DNA of 64,000 nt from assembly GCA_016748015.1 (NCBI GenBank), contig JAAOMT010000659.1, positions 313,222 through 377,221 on the forward strand. Direction: 5' to 3'. The DNA comes from Geosiphon pyriformis (taxonomy: Eukaryota; Glomeromycota; Glomeromycetes; Archaeosporales; Geosiphonaceae). Below the pieces are notes generated by a model, which saw nothing but the letters and a program-made list of their open reading frames with translations, did no database searches and was not told the origin of the DNA. Shown here in pieces: positions 1 through 14,477 of this stretch. Made by a program: the position numbers and the translations under genes. How positions within the stretch are numbered: the stretch's first letter is position 1; each line of letters starts with the position of its first letter.

Positions 1-71
<71 letters not shown>
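1..71. repeat. poly(A) run
   Basis: The window opens with 71 consecutive A residues, cut by the window edge, so the true length is unknown. It could be a simple homopolymer or the tail of a retroposed element reading on the plus strand. Nothing downstream identifies an element. Confidence 0.9.
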
Positions 72-74
<3 letters not shown>

Positions 75-962
75 CAGATACTTTTATTCCCTTTGAATTT
101 TGATTAACCATTTTCAGTTTTCTTTCATTATATCTATGAATATCAAAATTTGTTGAGTCACCCATCGCTGATAAATTCCTAAAAGTCTTCGGAAATAAAA
201 AAATTATTTTAGGTTAAAGAATAAAAAGATAAGTCATGCCTAACAATGATAATTATCTAATGAAAGCAAAATGGTTAAAACTTTTAAAACTTTAGAATTT
301 CCTAAACTTCTAGTATGAAAAAATTGTCTAAAGGTTTATTAAAAAAAATCTTTTTCTTTTTTTTCAAGAAACACAAAACTCTTCTAATTTGAAAAAAAAA
401 ATCTTTATTTTTTGATGAGATCCGCTTTGGTAATAAATAAATAAATAAAATTTTACACTATCAAAATATAAAAAAATAATTAGAAGAAGAGTCTTTTTGG
501 AATTTAATAAAACCTCAAAAAGTAAAAGGTTGAATTATTATTTTTTTTCAATCGTTAATAATAAGATGAAAATGTATTTTTCAAGAATAAAACTTTTTCA
601 TCAACTGTTAATCCACTATTATTTATCAAGATTATCATTTCTAAAATTTCTTCTCTATATACCTTTGCTGAATAATTAATCCTAACCCAATTTAAAATTA
701 CTATGGGAAAAAAAAGTCCGGGATCGATGGAAATTCTTGAAAGAAAATTGCAGGTGAAACAAATTTTATATTCTGAGCTTGGATCATTGAAATTTAAAAA
801 TTTATTTAAGAAAGTCTACAAAAAAAAATCTCTTTCATAATTAACAATCATCATAATATTGATGACTTACAAAACCTCAAATGATTAGGAAAGGGATTTA
901 TCTCAATTTATGAAAGGATTGATTTTCTTACTACTACGATGCTTGGACTGACAATTTACAAT

Positions 963-1047
963 CAATCACTCACTCACTCACTCACTCACTCATTCAATCA
1001 TTCAATCATTCAATCACTCACTCACTCATTCAATCATTCAATCACTC
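963..1047. repeat. mixed CACT / CATTCAAT microsatellite
   Basis: Runs of CACT alternate with CATTCAAT units, giving a compound tetra- and octanucleotide tract of about 85 bp. Confidence 0.85.
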
Positions 1048-1907
1048 ATGATACACGATGAGTTGTAGTTGTTCCGTGATCATCCATGTAAATTAATTCC
1101 GTTACTTCTCAAGATCATAATTTAAAAAATATTTCAATCTCTGAAATATTTTGATAACAGATTTACGTTGTCACAATATCCGTTCTCTTTTGAAATTTGT
1201 ATCATTAATATAAAAAAAAGAAATTAATCGGACCTTGAGAAGTCCAAATTAAATTTGTGCCCAATAAAAGATAGGAATTTTTCTTCTATCTAATAAAGAT
1301 AAACACTTTTAGTGTTGTGCTTCGAGATTATCTTTGCTTTATATATTCTTATCAAAAGTTAAATTTTCTTTTTTTTTGTTCCGAGTGCCGAACAAAAAGA
1401 AATGATCGATCATAAATTAATTTTAAAAGTTCTTGTTAAGAAATTTATCAATAGCAGAATACAGTATATCCTTAGGTCAGTATATCCTCATTTCAAGCTA
1501 GGCCATGTCAGATCAGGTCAGGTCAGACTATTCCAAGATTTCTTGATATTTATTATTCGATTTTATTCGATTTGGCATTAGCGTTTTACGTTAAAAAAAG
1601 TTTTATTATCTCTTTTTTTTTACCTATATTTTTTATTTTATCTGTCACTCCCTTTTAATAATAATAATAAAATCATGATAATCATGAGATTATCATTTCG
1701 TATGTTGCGGAATACAAAAATGTCAATTTTTTCTCAAACAAGAAACGCCCGATCATTTTTACTAATCACTGTTATGTCAAAATATTATTCCAATTTTGTA
1801 TAATATTAAAATAAAAATAAAAATAATTGGTATTCTGATACAATGTATTTCAAAATATTTTATTTATTTTCCATAGATTAAATTATAGATTATTGAAATT
1901 TTAATAC

Positions 1908-1908
<1 letters not shown>

Positions 1909-1961
<53 letters not shown>
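1909..1961. repeat. (AAT)n microsatellite
   Basis: An uninterrupted AAT tract of about 17 units. Confidence 0.9.
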
Positions 1962-2259
1962 TAATTTTAAACATAAAAGAAATCTCGGTTGTTTGGAAAT
2001 CTAGCACATTTAAAGGATTTATTTTCATCGAAATAAAATTTCCAGTTCTATTACCGGTTGAAATTCAAAATATTAGTCGATTAATGAGGATTCTAATTCT
2101 CATACATACATATCGACACACTTTTGCTTAGATTTTCTGATTCATTATTATATATGATCGTGGAAAAAAAATAAAAAGGAAAACAAAGAAAGGAATCTTA
2201 ATCACAATCGTACTTTTTTTTTTCTTTTTTGTACATGAACAAAAAATATTTGTCAAATC

Positions 2260-2306
2260 TATCATCATCATCATCACCATCACCATCACCATCACCATCA
2301 TCATCT
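2260..2306. repeat. (ATC)n/(ACC ATC)n microsatellite
   Basis: An ATC tract interrupted by regularly spaced ACC units, about 47 bp. Confidence 0.85.
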
Positions 2307-2677
2307 TTCAAAAAAAAATTGACTTGTGCCCTATAGAAAAAAGAACAAAATTTCTTTTTTGACAAATAAAAAAAAAATTTTTTAATTTGTGAAACATCAA
2401 TTTCATTCTTTCATTCTTTCATTAAATCGTTTATTACTCTTTAATTCAAGGGAAAAAAGTAGATCATCAAAATATCAAAGTCCCTTTTGATTTGAAGTGA
2501 ACACCCTAAACTCAAATTTGACCGAGCGAGCCGGAGATGATAAACGATCCAGGTTTGAAACTTGAAAATGGGGCCATTACACCAAATATTTTTATACCAT
2601 CATCGGATCATTGATCATCATTCGAATTAGTAATGCACTCAAAAAGATTTTGGTAAAAAATACCGCGTTCAGAAATG

Positions 2678-2712
<35 letters not shown>

Positions 2713-3404
2713 TCATTGGCACATCTATTCTTTCAATCGTTCATTATTGAAATTTTTTTTCTCGATCATGATGTCATTCTTCAAAGTATTAGAATTTATT
2801 TCAAAATAATGTCAAATGATCCTCGATGGTGATGGTAAAAAAAAAAAAAAATGCCAGTTGGCATTAAGACTCTCTCCTATCTCTTTCAGCTTCCTAAAAA
2901 AGAATTCAGAGCCTTTTTTTTTTCTGATAATCTTGCTTATTTCTAAATGGGATGATAATTATTATATATATGTATTATGCAAAAAAAGGTAAACATTACG
3001 AAATTCACTTGCCACAAGGGAGAATGGCCCTTAAGAAAGAGCGCGTGATCCACATGATGTGACCGGAATGGGAATAGTGGTTGGGCGGTGTGTGCGGTTC
3101 GTTTCTTAATTTGGGTCCGATGATGATAAATCATGGTGTATCATTCGACTCAGACTCTTTGAATTACGAATGGAAATTTTCATTTTCTCTATAATGCAAG
3201 TTAGCATCTGGATTTCGACTTGCTACATTATTTTAAAGAATAATTAATGGAATATCCATCACTAAAAATCATTCTTGATAAGCGAAATTTTTTAGAGTTT
3301 TCACCTTGAAAAACATGACTCAACTGTCAATTAAAACCTTAATTTATTCATTCTAAATTTTAGAATGTAATATGAAATGTTTAATAAGACAATTAATTTG
3401 ATTC

Positions 3405-3405
<1 letters not shown>

Positions 3406-3443
<38 letters not shown>
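3406..3443. repeat. (GATT)n microsatellite
   Basis: About nine tandem GATT units. Confidence 0.85.
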
Positions 3444-4218
3444 ATTTATGGCTTCTTTAATTTATTCAAATTAAATTGAAAAAATGTGTATTAGAAAGAT
3501 TTTGGAAAACTTTAATGTACTCGAGAAATACATATACTTGAAAAAATATATTTGAAATTTTTTGAGAAATCTTGAAATAATGAAAAACTAAATCATTTTA
3601 AAAGGTCATTCTTGTCTTGAAAAAAAACAAATTAACAGGAAAAAAATATATTTTTGTTTCTCCGAGAGAATATTCTCTTTTGTGCCGTTCTCCTAATTCC
3701 TAATCACTTTGAATCAAGAATTTGACTTGATTGATTCACTTAATAGTATATATATATATATATATATATTTAATAAATAATTAGTCATTAGATTAATCAT
3801 TACTTAAAATGTAAAATTACATATTTTTGAATCATTTTTTTTTATATAAGTATTCAGAAATTGATTAAATTTTGTATAGTTTGATTTTTTAATTGTTACG
3901 ATAATGACTAAAAATGAAAAATATATTATTTTATTTATTTATTTATTTATTTATCTATCTATTTATCTATTTATTTATTTTTAATAAAAAAATTTTTTAA
4001 CTTTATGAAAAGATTTTTCATTTGAATAAAAAATATATATATATATTACAGTTATTTAAAAATTACAAATCTTAAATTTTTGTTTTTATAATTTTTATGT
4101 AAATATAATTTTTTATTTAAATTAAAAATATATTCATTTTATTAATTTAGTTTAAAATATTGTTTTTATATTTTTACGTAAATATAATTTTATTTAATTA
4201 CTTATTTAAGTAGTTTAA

Positions 4219-4275
<57 letters not shown>
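4219..4275. repeat. (AAT)n microsatellite
   Basis: About 19 uninterrupted AAT units inside an AT-only stretch. Confidence 0.9.
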
Positions 4276-5397
4276 TTATTAAAATTATTTTTTTTTAACA
4301 TGAATTCTAATTTTATGCTGATATCATGTTATTATATTATCCAATAATCACAAATAAAAATTAATTTTTTTAAATAATTTATAATTTATATTGAAATTTT
4401 TTCAAATTTGAAAAAAAAATTATTAAAGTTTATTTATATATTTGAAATTAATATTAATCATATTTTGATAAATACAACATATTTATTTCTTTCTTTCTTT
4501 CTTTCTTTCTTTTAGATTTCTTAAATTTTCATTGTTAATAAAAAAAAAAATACTGAATAAATTAAAAATCTATATATTTTTTATCATAAAAATTTCAAAA
4601 CTTTAAATAGATATATTTTCAATTAACAAAAAATTTTATTTGAGAATTTTTATGTTTGTTTTAATGTAAATATTTTATTTATTATAAAAAATATTTTTAA
4701 AAAAATGAGAGGGAGGGTTTTTTATTATTAATTTTTAAAATGTATATAAAAAAAATAGTATTTTTATTTTTTTCTGTTTTAAAATTTAAACTTTATTTAA
4801 TTAATTAATTAATTAATTATTTAATTATTTAATTATTATTAATCAAGATAATTAATTTAATATAATATAATATAATTTAATTTAATTTAAATCATATTAA
4901 TATTTATATTATTTATTCAAGTTTTAATTATTATAAAGTTTGAAAAATGAAATAATTCGATTTTAGTTTTTAGATTAAATTCATAATGAATGAATAATTG
5001 AATTAAATCACTTTATTTGAATTAAATTACTTATTTGAATTAAATTACTTATTTACTTATTTGAATTAAATTACTTATTAAAATTAAATCAATTATTAAA
5101 ATTAAAGTTAAAATTAACACCTATACATAAAAATTAAATTTTTGTTTTAAATATGTAACAAAATCTTTTACTTTGTTTTTTATTTATTTATAATGTAAAA
5201 AGAAAGATTTTTTAATTTATTTATAATGTAAAAGAAAAATTTTTTATAAAATTTTAATTTATTCAATTCTTTTTTCATATTTTTAACAATTTAAAACAAT
5301 TAGAAATCAAAAAAAAGTAATAAATGTAATAATAATAATATTATTATTATTTAGTTTCAAAAAATATAAAAAATATTTTTGATTAATTAATATAAAC

Positions 5398-5398
<1 letters not shown>

Positions 5399-5452
<54 letters not shown>

Positions 5453-5470
5453 TATTATTATTATTATTTA
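5399..5470. repeat. (ATT)n microsatellite
   Basis: About 20 ATT units, slightly interrupted near the right end. Confidence 0.85.
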
Positions 5471-6019
5471 TTATTATTAATCGTATTTTGTTTTTTCACT
5501 TTTTAACGTTTTCTAATATTTTAAAAAGAGATTTCTTTTTTTCTTGATTAATATTGTTTTGTTAAAAATTTTAATTGATTATATTTATATTTTTTTTTTT
5601 TAAACAAAATTGCACATTTATATTGAAAAGTATTTTTTTTTTCGATTTTTTATGAAATTAAATTTAAAAAAAAAATCAATTATTAAAACTACAAATATTT
5701 TTCAATTAATTTGTTTTTCAATCTTATATATATATTAAAAAATAATTTTTCTCTAAAGATTAATATTGTGAATTACCTTTTAATTTCAGATTTCATTTTA
5801 TTCTCTTGTGATTATAAATAAACCTTTCAGCTATTCTTTTATATTAATAAAATTATTCTCAAAAATTAATAAACTATTTTGATGATTTGATAAAAAAAAA
5901 ATTAAAGTATTATTCAAGAAATTTTTTTTTTTACTATTATTAAAATTTTATTCCTTTCTAAATTATATTATCTTATTTTAAATCTAATGTTTAATACCTT
6001 AGCCAAAGAAATACATAAT

Positions 6020-6023
<4 letters not shown>

Positions 6024-6065
<42 letters not shown>
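6024..6065. repeat. poly(A) tract
   Basis: A run of 42 A residues. No recognisable retroposed sequence precedes it. Confidence 0.85.
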
Positions 6066-6069
<4 letters not shown>

Positions 6070-7177
6070 CTTGCTCTAAATGAAACATATGAATACACTT
6101 AAAATGATAACTTATTTTACAATTTAAGATAATCTTTAAAAAGCGAGAAAATGCAAGATCATTGAGGTTGTTTTGCTGAACCTTAAAAAAATTTTCCCAA
6201 ACAGAAAATGATCAGACACAACAATTTCTTTGAACGGTTAAACACTTGAAAGCATCTAAACTTAAGAATTAATTAAAAGTTAAATAAACTGAATCGCACG
6301 ATACAAGTAAACTTAAAAAGCTTTTCAACTTTTTTTGTTAAAAGGTTTTAATAGACAATCGATTAAGATTTTTATTCGTCATATTATGATACAAAAAATG
6401 TAACTTGTCTTTCAGATTACTACTAAATTACTAAAACGGTTTTAGTTTAAAGAATAAATTTAAAAATTTTTTGGGTTAAAACGGTTTTTGAAAGTTAGGC
6501 TCTAAATTCATGAACTCTTATTTTGAAGATCAATAATCCAAGAAATTAGGGTTTTAAGTTTAATCATTTTTCTATAATTTTCGGTATTTCCCATTGGTAT
6601 AAGACTGTTAATTATCATTAGGATTTATTATTATTATTATTTCTTGATGTTTTCAATTGTCAAGTCTTTTTAACTTTTAAAAAATGAACATTGAAAATCT
6701 CTTTTAAGAGTGCTATTTGAACTATCAGAATTTCCGCGCTGTTTAGCTCAGATCGCGTGCCAAATCTCGGATGAGGAAACAATGAACAAATGGTACTCAT
6801 GAAAGCGGTTAGTTTAACTAACTCGATTAGTAATTTTTTGTGCTGAATGATAAGATGTTCTGGGTTCATCGATGGGATTAAAATTAGCCGACCAGTGCAG
6901 AAATTTACATTTGATGCACAAATAAATCAAGCAGCTCGGTGAACAATGGGTATCCGACAAAAGAAACCAATTATTAAAATGCCTCAAATGAATTGAGCTA
7001 TTGAAAAAGACGATTTTAATAGAATTTCTCAAAGACATAATAATGAGTATTAAGAAATGGTCAAATTTTTTTAGAATAATAATTTATTAATGCCCATTTA
7101 CAAAAGTTTTTAGGATTCATGAATAAAGTTTTCAATGATTCATTTTAAGAATTCTGTAAAAAAACAAATTGGAGTAC

Positions 7178-7507
<330 letters not shown>

Positions 7508-7801
7508 ATCATAAAACATTTCTCAAATGTATTTGTTACAGGATATCCATTTTGAAGAATTTTCGATTTACCATTTTAATGATTTGAACCAAACGACAAA
7601 AGAACGAGAGAAAGTTTTTTGTTTTGATCTACTTTTCACAAAATTCTTTTTTTTAGACCATTTGTCATCTCAACACCCTATTTGAATTTATTTAAAGCTA
7701 TAAAGTCTCCAAAATGATATATAATTGCTTGGCAAATCTTTATGTAAAAGAGTCTAGGCAATAATAAAACTTTTAAAATTAGCCTTTTGAACTTTAAATT
7801 T

Positions 7802-7811
7802 TCATCATCAC

Positions 7812-7886
<75 letters not shown>
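7802..7886. repeat. (ATC)n microsatellite
   Basis: About 28 ATC units. The antisense frame of poly-Asp is a repeat by-product. Confidence 0.9.
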
Positions 7887-9202
7887 GAAAAATGAATATC
7901 ATGGGTTATTGAGTCTCATCCTTCTATCTTCGGAACCGGGCTTAGTTCTTGAAATAGTTACATTGAACGTAAAAAAAAAATTTGTTCATTCTCAGGCCTT
8001 TGACTTCGGAAAAAAGAGCCAGATTTCTCTTCGGATCAACATCATCATCAATATAATCAATAACATCATCATATATTTAACATGGAAATTTCCATTTTCC
8101 AAACTTTATCCCGAATAGATCAATGGTCATTTGTCATTGGTTTTTTAAAATAGGTTTTCATTAATTACATTTAAATGTTTCAAGTACAGTATTTTCTTTG
8201 AATGTTGTACACACCTTTTAGCATAATTCAATGTAAAATTTAATATAGCAGCAATGTCAAATGAAAAAAAGATTTAAAGTTTGATTCTATTTATTTCATT
8301 TTTGAAACTAATTATTTGAAATTTTTAATGATAATACTTTTTTTAAGGAACTAATTATAGTATTATTTATAATACATGAAATTTTAGATAAATAATCAAA
8401 TGAAAAAAATAGATAAAATAAAATTCTTTCTATAATAATTATATCTGCCTTACTAATATTATAAATTCTTAAATAAATTAAAATATTAAAATATAAACTT
8501 GGCTGTAATCTATCAAAAACCGAACAGTGTTAAAAAAAAAAAACTTTTTTTGAAACATAAATAACCAAATAACCAAATAATCAAATAAATAAAAATAAAT
8601 AAATAAATAATAAATAATAAATAATAAACATAAAAAAATAAAAAAATATTACAATCTTAAAGAAAAATAAAAACTTTAATGAAACCAAACTTTGCCCAAT
8701 ACATTGGCAAAATTTTCTCATTCACTATTAACTAAACTATTTCAAGTATTTTGTCTTTAAATTATCACACCCATGAGTTAAATAAATTATTACCATACTT
8801 ATTTATTGTTTACTAATTAAGTTATAACCGTTAACCGCATTTTTCCATTTAAAAACAATGCGTAAATCTGTATTTATTCAAGAATTTTGGCGGATCAAAT
8901 TTAAAGTTTATGACGTAGCACGAACTTTAATCCATCCTTTTTTCTTTTTCTTTTTTCTTTCTTTTTTTTTTTTTTTTCCAAGCCTGATGAAATGATTAGA
9001 GCAACCAAATTAACAAAACTAATCAAATAAACATCATCAAAATATTATGATACATTGGTGGTTCGAGATCTAATATTGATGATACTCATTTTTTTCATAA
9101 AGAACATGATTTTTTGATTGATCAAAATAATTTAAATTTAATTGTGTAAATAAAATTTTTAAGTTTTCAATTTTCTCTTTGTTGTCTTTGATTCACTCTG
9201 GT

Positions 9203-9252
9203 TGATTGATTGATTGGTTGGTTGGTTGGTTGGTTGGTTGGTTGGTTGGCTG
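9203..9252. repeat. (GGTT)n / (GGCT)n microsatellite
   Basis: GATT units pass into GGTT and then GGCT units, a stepwise transition series within one tract. Confidence 0.85.
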
Positions 9253-9699
9253 GCTGGCTCGTTGGCTAATTCTTTATTGTATATTCAGAAATCTAGCCTT
9301 TTTTTCAAATTCCAACTTCCATTCCCGACTAAGTGAAAAATTTAACAGTGAGAACTTCCAACAAGATTTTTTCAATTGGGCCTAGAATCATTGATTATGA
9401 CCTGTCAATCAAGATAATATAATTTTATATTTTGATCCATCTTTTACTTAAAAGGAACTCAGAATGATCTTTATTTTTTTCAACCTTCCAAATTAAAAAT
9501 AAAGTTTTGGATTTTTTCGCTATTTAAACAATACTTCTAAATACTGATATTGTTATTTGATGTCATGTAAAAATCTATAATGATTACCATCCATCCCGAA
9601 GAATTCCGCATTTAAATAATGGTAAAATTTTGTTTGAAATGAATTATTTAGATTTTTAATGAATAGGTTTTAGTATAATATATATGGATAGATGGGAAA

Positions 9700-9840
9700 A
9701 TAGGTAAGTAGGTAGGTAGGTAAGTAGGTAAGTAGGTAAGTAGGTAGGTAAGTAGGTAGGTAGGTAGGTAGGTAGGTAGGTAGGTAGGTAGGTAGGTAGG
9801 TAGGTAGGTAGGTAAATAGGTAAGTAAGTAGGTAGGTTAG
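9700..9840. repeat. (GGTA)n minisatellite tract
   Basis: About 140 bp of GGTA and AGTA tetranucleotides. The purest part is about 9745-9815. Confidence 0.9.
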
Positions 9841-11568
9841 ATAGGTTAGATAGATTAGATAGGTTCTAATAGTTTCTTTAGAAAAAAAATATTTTGTCAG
9901 GTCGTATCCTTGCTATTTAATATTAGGTGAAATATCAAAAATAAAAATTTGGATAAAATCATAATCCCGATTTAAGCTAAAAATATTTTATTGCCCTATT
10001 ATGCATACAAATTAACGATTCTCTGATTAATTAATTGAATGATTGATTGATTGATTGAATATAAAATCAAAATTACGTTATTCATCAAAAAAAAATATCA
10101 CAAAAACATTTTACAAATTCTCTTACAAATATTCGGGAAATATTTATTGAAAAATTTTAAATTCTTCTTATTAAGGCTACACCCCCACTGTAACTCAATA
10201 ATTGAATGATTTCAAATTTTCGACACTCAATTTCTTATTCCAATATAAAAAAGACTAATTTTACCAAAATTGGTTACCTTTTTATCATTCAAGATCCCAT
10301 TTAAGTATGAAAAATTCTTAACTATCATCAGAAATTTCCATTGTGTTAACATGCTGTATGATTATCACGACAGAAATGACGTAACGCGTTTAAGCTTCAT
10401 CAAAATTTCCCAAAGTTCCCCTCAACAGGTATTTTTGTCTTCTATTCAAATGATCATGAGATTAATCGTATGATTAAAAAATGTCCTTTATCTCTTTGGC
10501 AATGAAATTTAAAATGAACCTGAGACTATTGCTGCACTGCACTACTCCATCAGTGTCATAGATTTTTTGTCCGGGAAAGTATAGGATCAATTTTTAATTT
10601 CCTTTATAAATTTTTTTTAATTCTCGAAAATTGAAATATTATCCCATATCACAAATGGATCATGCTTTCATGCAATTAATCATCATTCTTAATCTTAATT
10701 ACATAAAAAATATAAAATATCATAATTTATCTACGTCTTATAAAGTTCACCAGACCAAAAAAAAAAAATTTAAAATTTTTTGAAACAAGTTTGATGATCT
10801 TATTGAAATGATTGGAGATTTATTCAAATCTTGTTATTGTTATCTTTTTGTGCATTTTCAAAATAAAAAATATTTCCAAAAATGTTTAGCTTTTCAATGG
10901 AGCTTATGCACATACCTGATATGTATTCATTCAAACATTACTTACCATCATGAGACTCTCATGAAATCAAAGGCTATGGTAGGATCTTGAAAAAAAAAAA
11001 AAAAAAGGGATTATAGAAATTCTAAAAATGTTTTTAAAACCATTCCAATTCCAGAAGTATACCGCCTTAACCCCTAAATTTAAAGGAGACATCGGATTGA
11101 AATGACCATTTTTTAAATTTTTTAAATTTATAATTCAATGAATCCCTAAAGTTTTTAAGTTGTTTTAACGCACAGACCTTTGAAAATCTCATGATTATTA
11201 ATCAGAAATACGACATTTGATCAAAATTAATCTAAAAAAATACTTTAAAATTTTCTCATCTGGAAAATTAATGTGGGAAATTTTTATAATTATATTATAA
11301 GCCCACCGGTGGTGATACCCGAATTCATCATATTATTGTCACAACGGAGCACTGAAGTCAAAAGTTACAGACAGACATGACTTCAGATTACCCCGGATTT
11401 TCATAATTAAAATTAACTTGAGGAATTTTTTTTTTTATAAGTACAATACAAGTTTTATCAATACAAGTTTTTTATCAATTTTCTAAACCTAAAATTTACA
11501 GTATAGTGATCTTCTTTTTGAATTGATTAAAATAAAAAAAAATTCAAAAATCTTTAATGAATAGATAA

Positions 11569-11608
<40 letters not shown>

Positions 11609-11899
11609 ATACTCAAACTTTTTTCATTCCCACATTTCTTATTTTTATGTATAATTATTTTTTTAAAATTTCAAAACTTTACTCTAAAATAATCACGATT
11701 TAGAGTTCAATCTTGTAAATTATATACATACTGTATCGATATATATATATTTTGTTCATATTAATTTTTAAGATTCAAAACAATAAAAATTTTTTTTAAT
11801 AAAGTATTTTCTTTTTTCTATTTATTTTTAAAAGATTTTAATTATTATATATATATATATATATCAATTTGAAATTTTTTTTATTAAATATTGAAATAT

Positions 11900-11931
<32 letters not shown>

Positions 11932-12360
11932 GAATATTTTAAAAATTGTTCATAATAATAAGTATTATTTTTAACAAAATGTTTTTTATTTATAGCTTTG
12001 TTTATAATTCACATTAAAAATAAATTTTTTAATCAAAATTAAAAGTATTATAATTTTAAAAGAAGAGTAAAAATTATGTTTTAAAATTAAATAAATTTAT
12101 TAAACTACTCATTTAAATTTGTAAAATACAATATTAAAATAGTAATAATTATTACAAAATAATTATAAAACAATGTATCAAAAAAAAAGATAGGTAATTG
12201 TTGAACTTTACTCTTTAAAAAAAAAATTATTTAATTTATTTGCAATTATATATATAAAAAATTTGAAAAAAAATGATGCTTTTAACAAAATATTAATTTC
12301 AAATATACAAGTTAACTAATTAAACCATTTTTTTTGTAAAAATATATTTTAAGTTATTAA

Positions 12361-12361
12361 C

Positions 12362-12408
<47 letters not shown>
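12361..12408. repeat. (ATT)n microsatellite
   Basis: About 15 ATT units in AT-only surroundings. Confidence 0.85.
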
Positions 12409-13171
12409 TAATATAATATAACAAAATATATATTATAAATTAAATATAATTTATTCAATTTTAATACATAATTAATTATTTTATTAATTAAAACAATATT
12501 ATATATTATCAAAAAATATTTGAACATAAAATTACTTTTATAATTTTTATTATTAATTAATATATATTAATATTTATAATTTATAATTAACTGTTTTTTA
12601 ATTAAATTTTTTATTATTTATAGTTATTTTATACTTAATTTTTTTTGTAATATTTTAAATAATAATTAAGTAATTATGTAAATATTATCAGTAATTTTTA
12701 TTTTATTATAATTAACTATTAGTTTTTTTATAAAATATAGCCTAATTTACCAAGTTTATTAATACAATTATTTAAATTTTAACTATTAAAATAAAATTAC
12801 TCAAAAAACAAACTAGTTTTTTTAATACTATTTTTAATATTAAGATTATTATTTTTATATAATAGACAAAAATTCAATTATATTAGTAAAAAACACTTGA
12901 TATTTAATTTTTTTAACATAGTAACTAATTTATTTTAATGTTTTTTATTCTTTTGGTAAACAATCTAATAAATTAATTTTATGTTTTTTTTTTGTATTTT
13001 TTATCAAATAATTTTTAATATTATAATTTTAATATATTTTTTAATTAATTAGTAAACAAATAAACACAACAAAAAAAAAAATATATATATAAATTAATCT
13101 TATTAATAATTATAATTAATAATTATTATTTTAATATTATAAATAACTTTATATTAATCTTATTGTATTAT

Positions 13172-13560
13172 TTACAAGTAAATAAATTTTAATAAAAGAT
13201 AATTTACTTTAAGTATTAAATTTTTAACTGCTAAAATTATTTAATAAAACTTAATTAAACTTGTTTGTTTTTTTTGATATAATTACTATATATATATAAA
13301 TGTTTATAATATAAAATTTTTAATATTTATTTTACAAATAATATTAATTAAAAGTAAATAAACTTTAATATAATAAATAACAATTTATATAATTTAAATA
13401 ATAAATAATTTAAATAATAATTTTATTAAATAATTATTTATTTTAAGTACTAAATTTTTAATTGTTAAAATTATTTATAAAAATTAAGCTAAACTTAATT
13501 GTTTTTTTGCTTTTATTATTATTAATATATATATATAAATTTTTATAATATAAAACAATA
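13172..13560. repeat. two-unit direct repeat in AT-rich DNA
   Basis: A segment starting near 13172 (containing AAGTATTAAATTTTTAACTG at 13211) recurs about 220 bp downstream, where the matching part begins AAGTACTAAATTTTTAATTG. Both copies continue into a TATATATATAAAT stretch and a final TTATAATATAAAA. The copies differ at scattered positions and by small indels. It may be a tandem duplication or part of an unrecognised AT-rich element. Confidence 0.55.
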
Positions 13561-13621
13561 ATAACAAAAAAGAAAACCATTTTAATATTAATTAAAAAAC
13601 TTCTTTCTCTTCTTTGTTTCA

Positions 13622-14179
13622 AATTTACAAAAAAGAGTCATAAGTTTTTTGAAAGAAGTTTCTAATAGTTTTTGCTGATAAAATAGCTCTTCTTTTTCCC
13701 TTTTTTTTTACTTCAGTTATTTTTCTCAATACACCCTTCTTTGTTGCCATGAAACCAGCGAATTTGTCTGCTAATGATTCTGGTTCTAGATCGACTGGAT
13801 TGGAGACCCGGTCTGGCACCAAAAAAAAGATGTGAGTTGAAAGTGTCTACTCTCGTGGTCTATTGTATAAGAAACCTAGAAAACCTGAGGTTGCTGGTGG
13901 AGTTGTAAATTCGTCTGCTGGCTCTCTGCCTGCTGCTTTGTTACATTTGGGTGATGAAAAATGTAAGGTATCTTGGAGAAGTAAAGTTGAAAATGATGAG
14001 TCAAGTATGAGTGAAGTGTCAAATGTAGAGAATATGACGAACACTATTGCCGAAGAAACAAGCTACGCAGAATTTGGTAAAGACAACGAGATGAACGAGG
14101 CTACACCAAAAAAAACCCAGACCCATACTTATGTACTAGGCAAGTCTCTGAAAGCTCCAATGTTTGACTCCATAAGCGA
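13622..14179 (+). mobile_element. LINE ORF1 5' fragment with inverted upstream part
   Basis: On the plus strand, about 13780-14179 encodes a hydrophilic segment with the motif GLLYKKPRKPEVAGGVVNSS followed by an acidic Ser/Glu-rich stretch (KVSW, SEVSNVENM, EETSYAEF) and KTQTHTYVLG. I recognise this as the N-terminal part of ORF1 of a LINE family repeated in Rhizophagus. On the minus strand, 13625 to about 13780 encodes a basic segment (FAGFMATKKGVLRKI, SAKTIRNFFQKTYDSFL) that belongs just upstream in the same ORF1. The two parts therefore lie in opposite orientation. The frame has an in-frame TGA near 13832. The fragment ends abruptly at the first base of the LTR at 14180, so no RNA-binding, endonuclease or RT domain is present here. 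Confidence 0.65.
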
Positions 14180-14477
14180 TGTTACAGTTGAATTATTCAG
14201 AGGCTCCAGTCAAATAACAAACCCATAACTTGGTACTCAAAAGCTATTTCCGTCAATGATATTCTGAAAGTATTGTATTTAAAGGTTTTGATAGAGTTTT
14301 TTGTATAATGAACAGAGATTTGATAGTGCGGCGATTCGTTGTTTGTTGTCAGTTGTTTCCTAATTTTTTTCTCAGCTTGGTGGCTGGATTTATTCTGGCA
14401 GTTGTGTCTTTTTGGTAAGCTAATTGATAATATATATAAATCTACTCTTATTTCTGGGTCTTTTACCAGACTATTCA

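Noticed and set aside
963-1047. CRISPR-like regular array
   Set aside because: Units are short simple repeats with no unique spacers; also expected in a eukaryotic microsatellite, not a CRISPR locus.
6740-6840. Possible tRNA (TTTAGCTCAGATCG resembles an A box)
   Set aside because: No B box at the right distance and no cloverleaf can be formed.
7678-7902. Open frame with poly-Asp on the minus strand
   Set aside because: By-product of the ATC microsatellite; the flanking residues are AT-rich and without motif.
9058-9085. B-box-like GGTTCGAGATC
   Set aside because: No A box upstream and no acceptor stem; chance match.
14176-14184. Target duplication for element A or for the A-C composite
   Set aside because: Left flank GCGA does not match the right flank of A (ATGA at 34544) or of C (ATGT at 41247); two shared bases are not enough.
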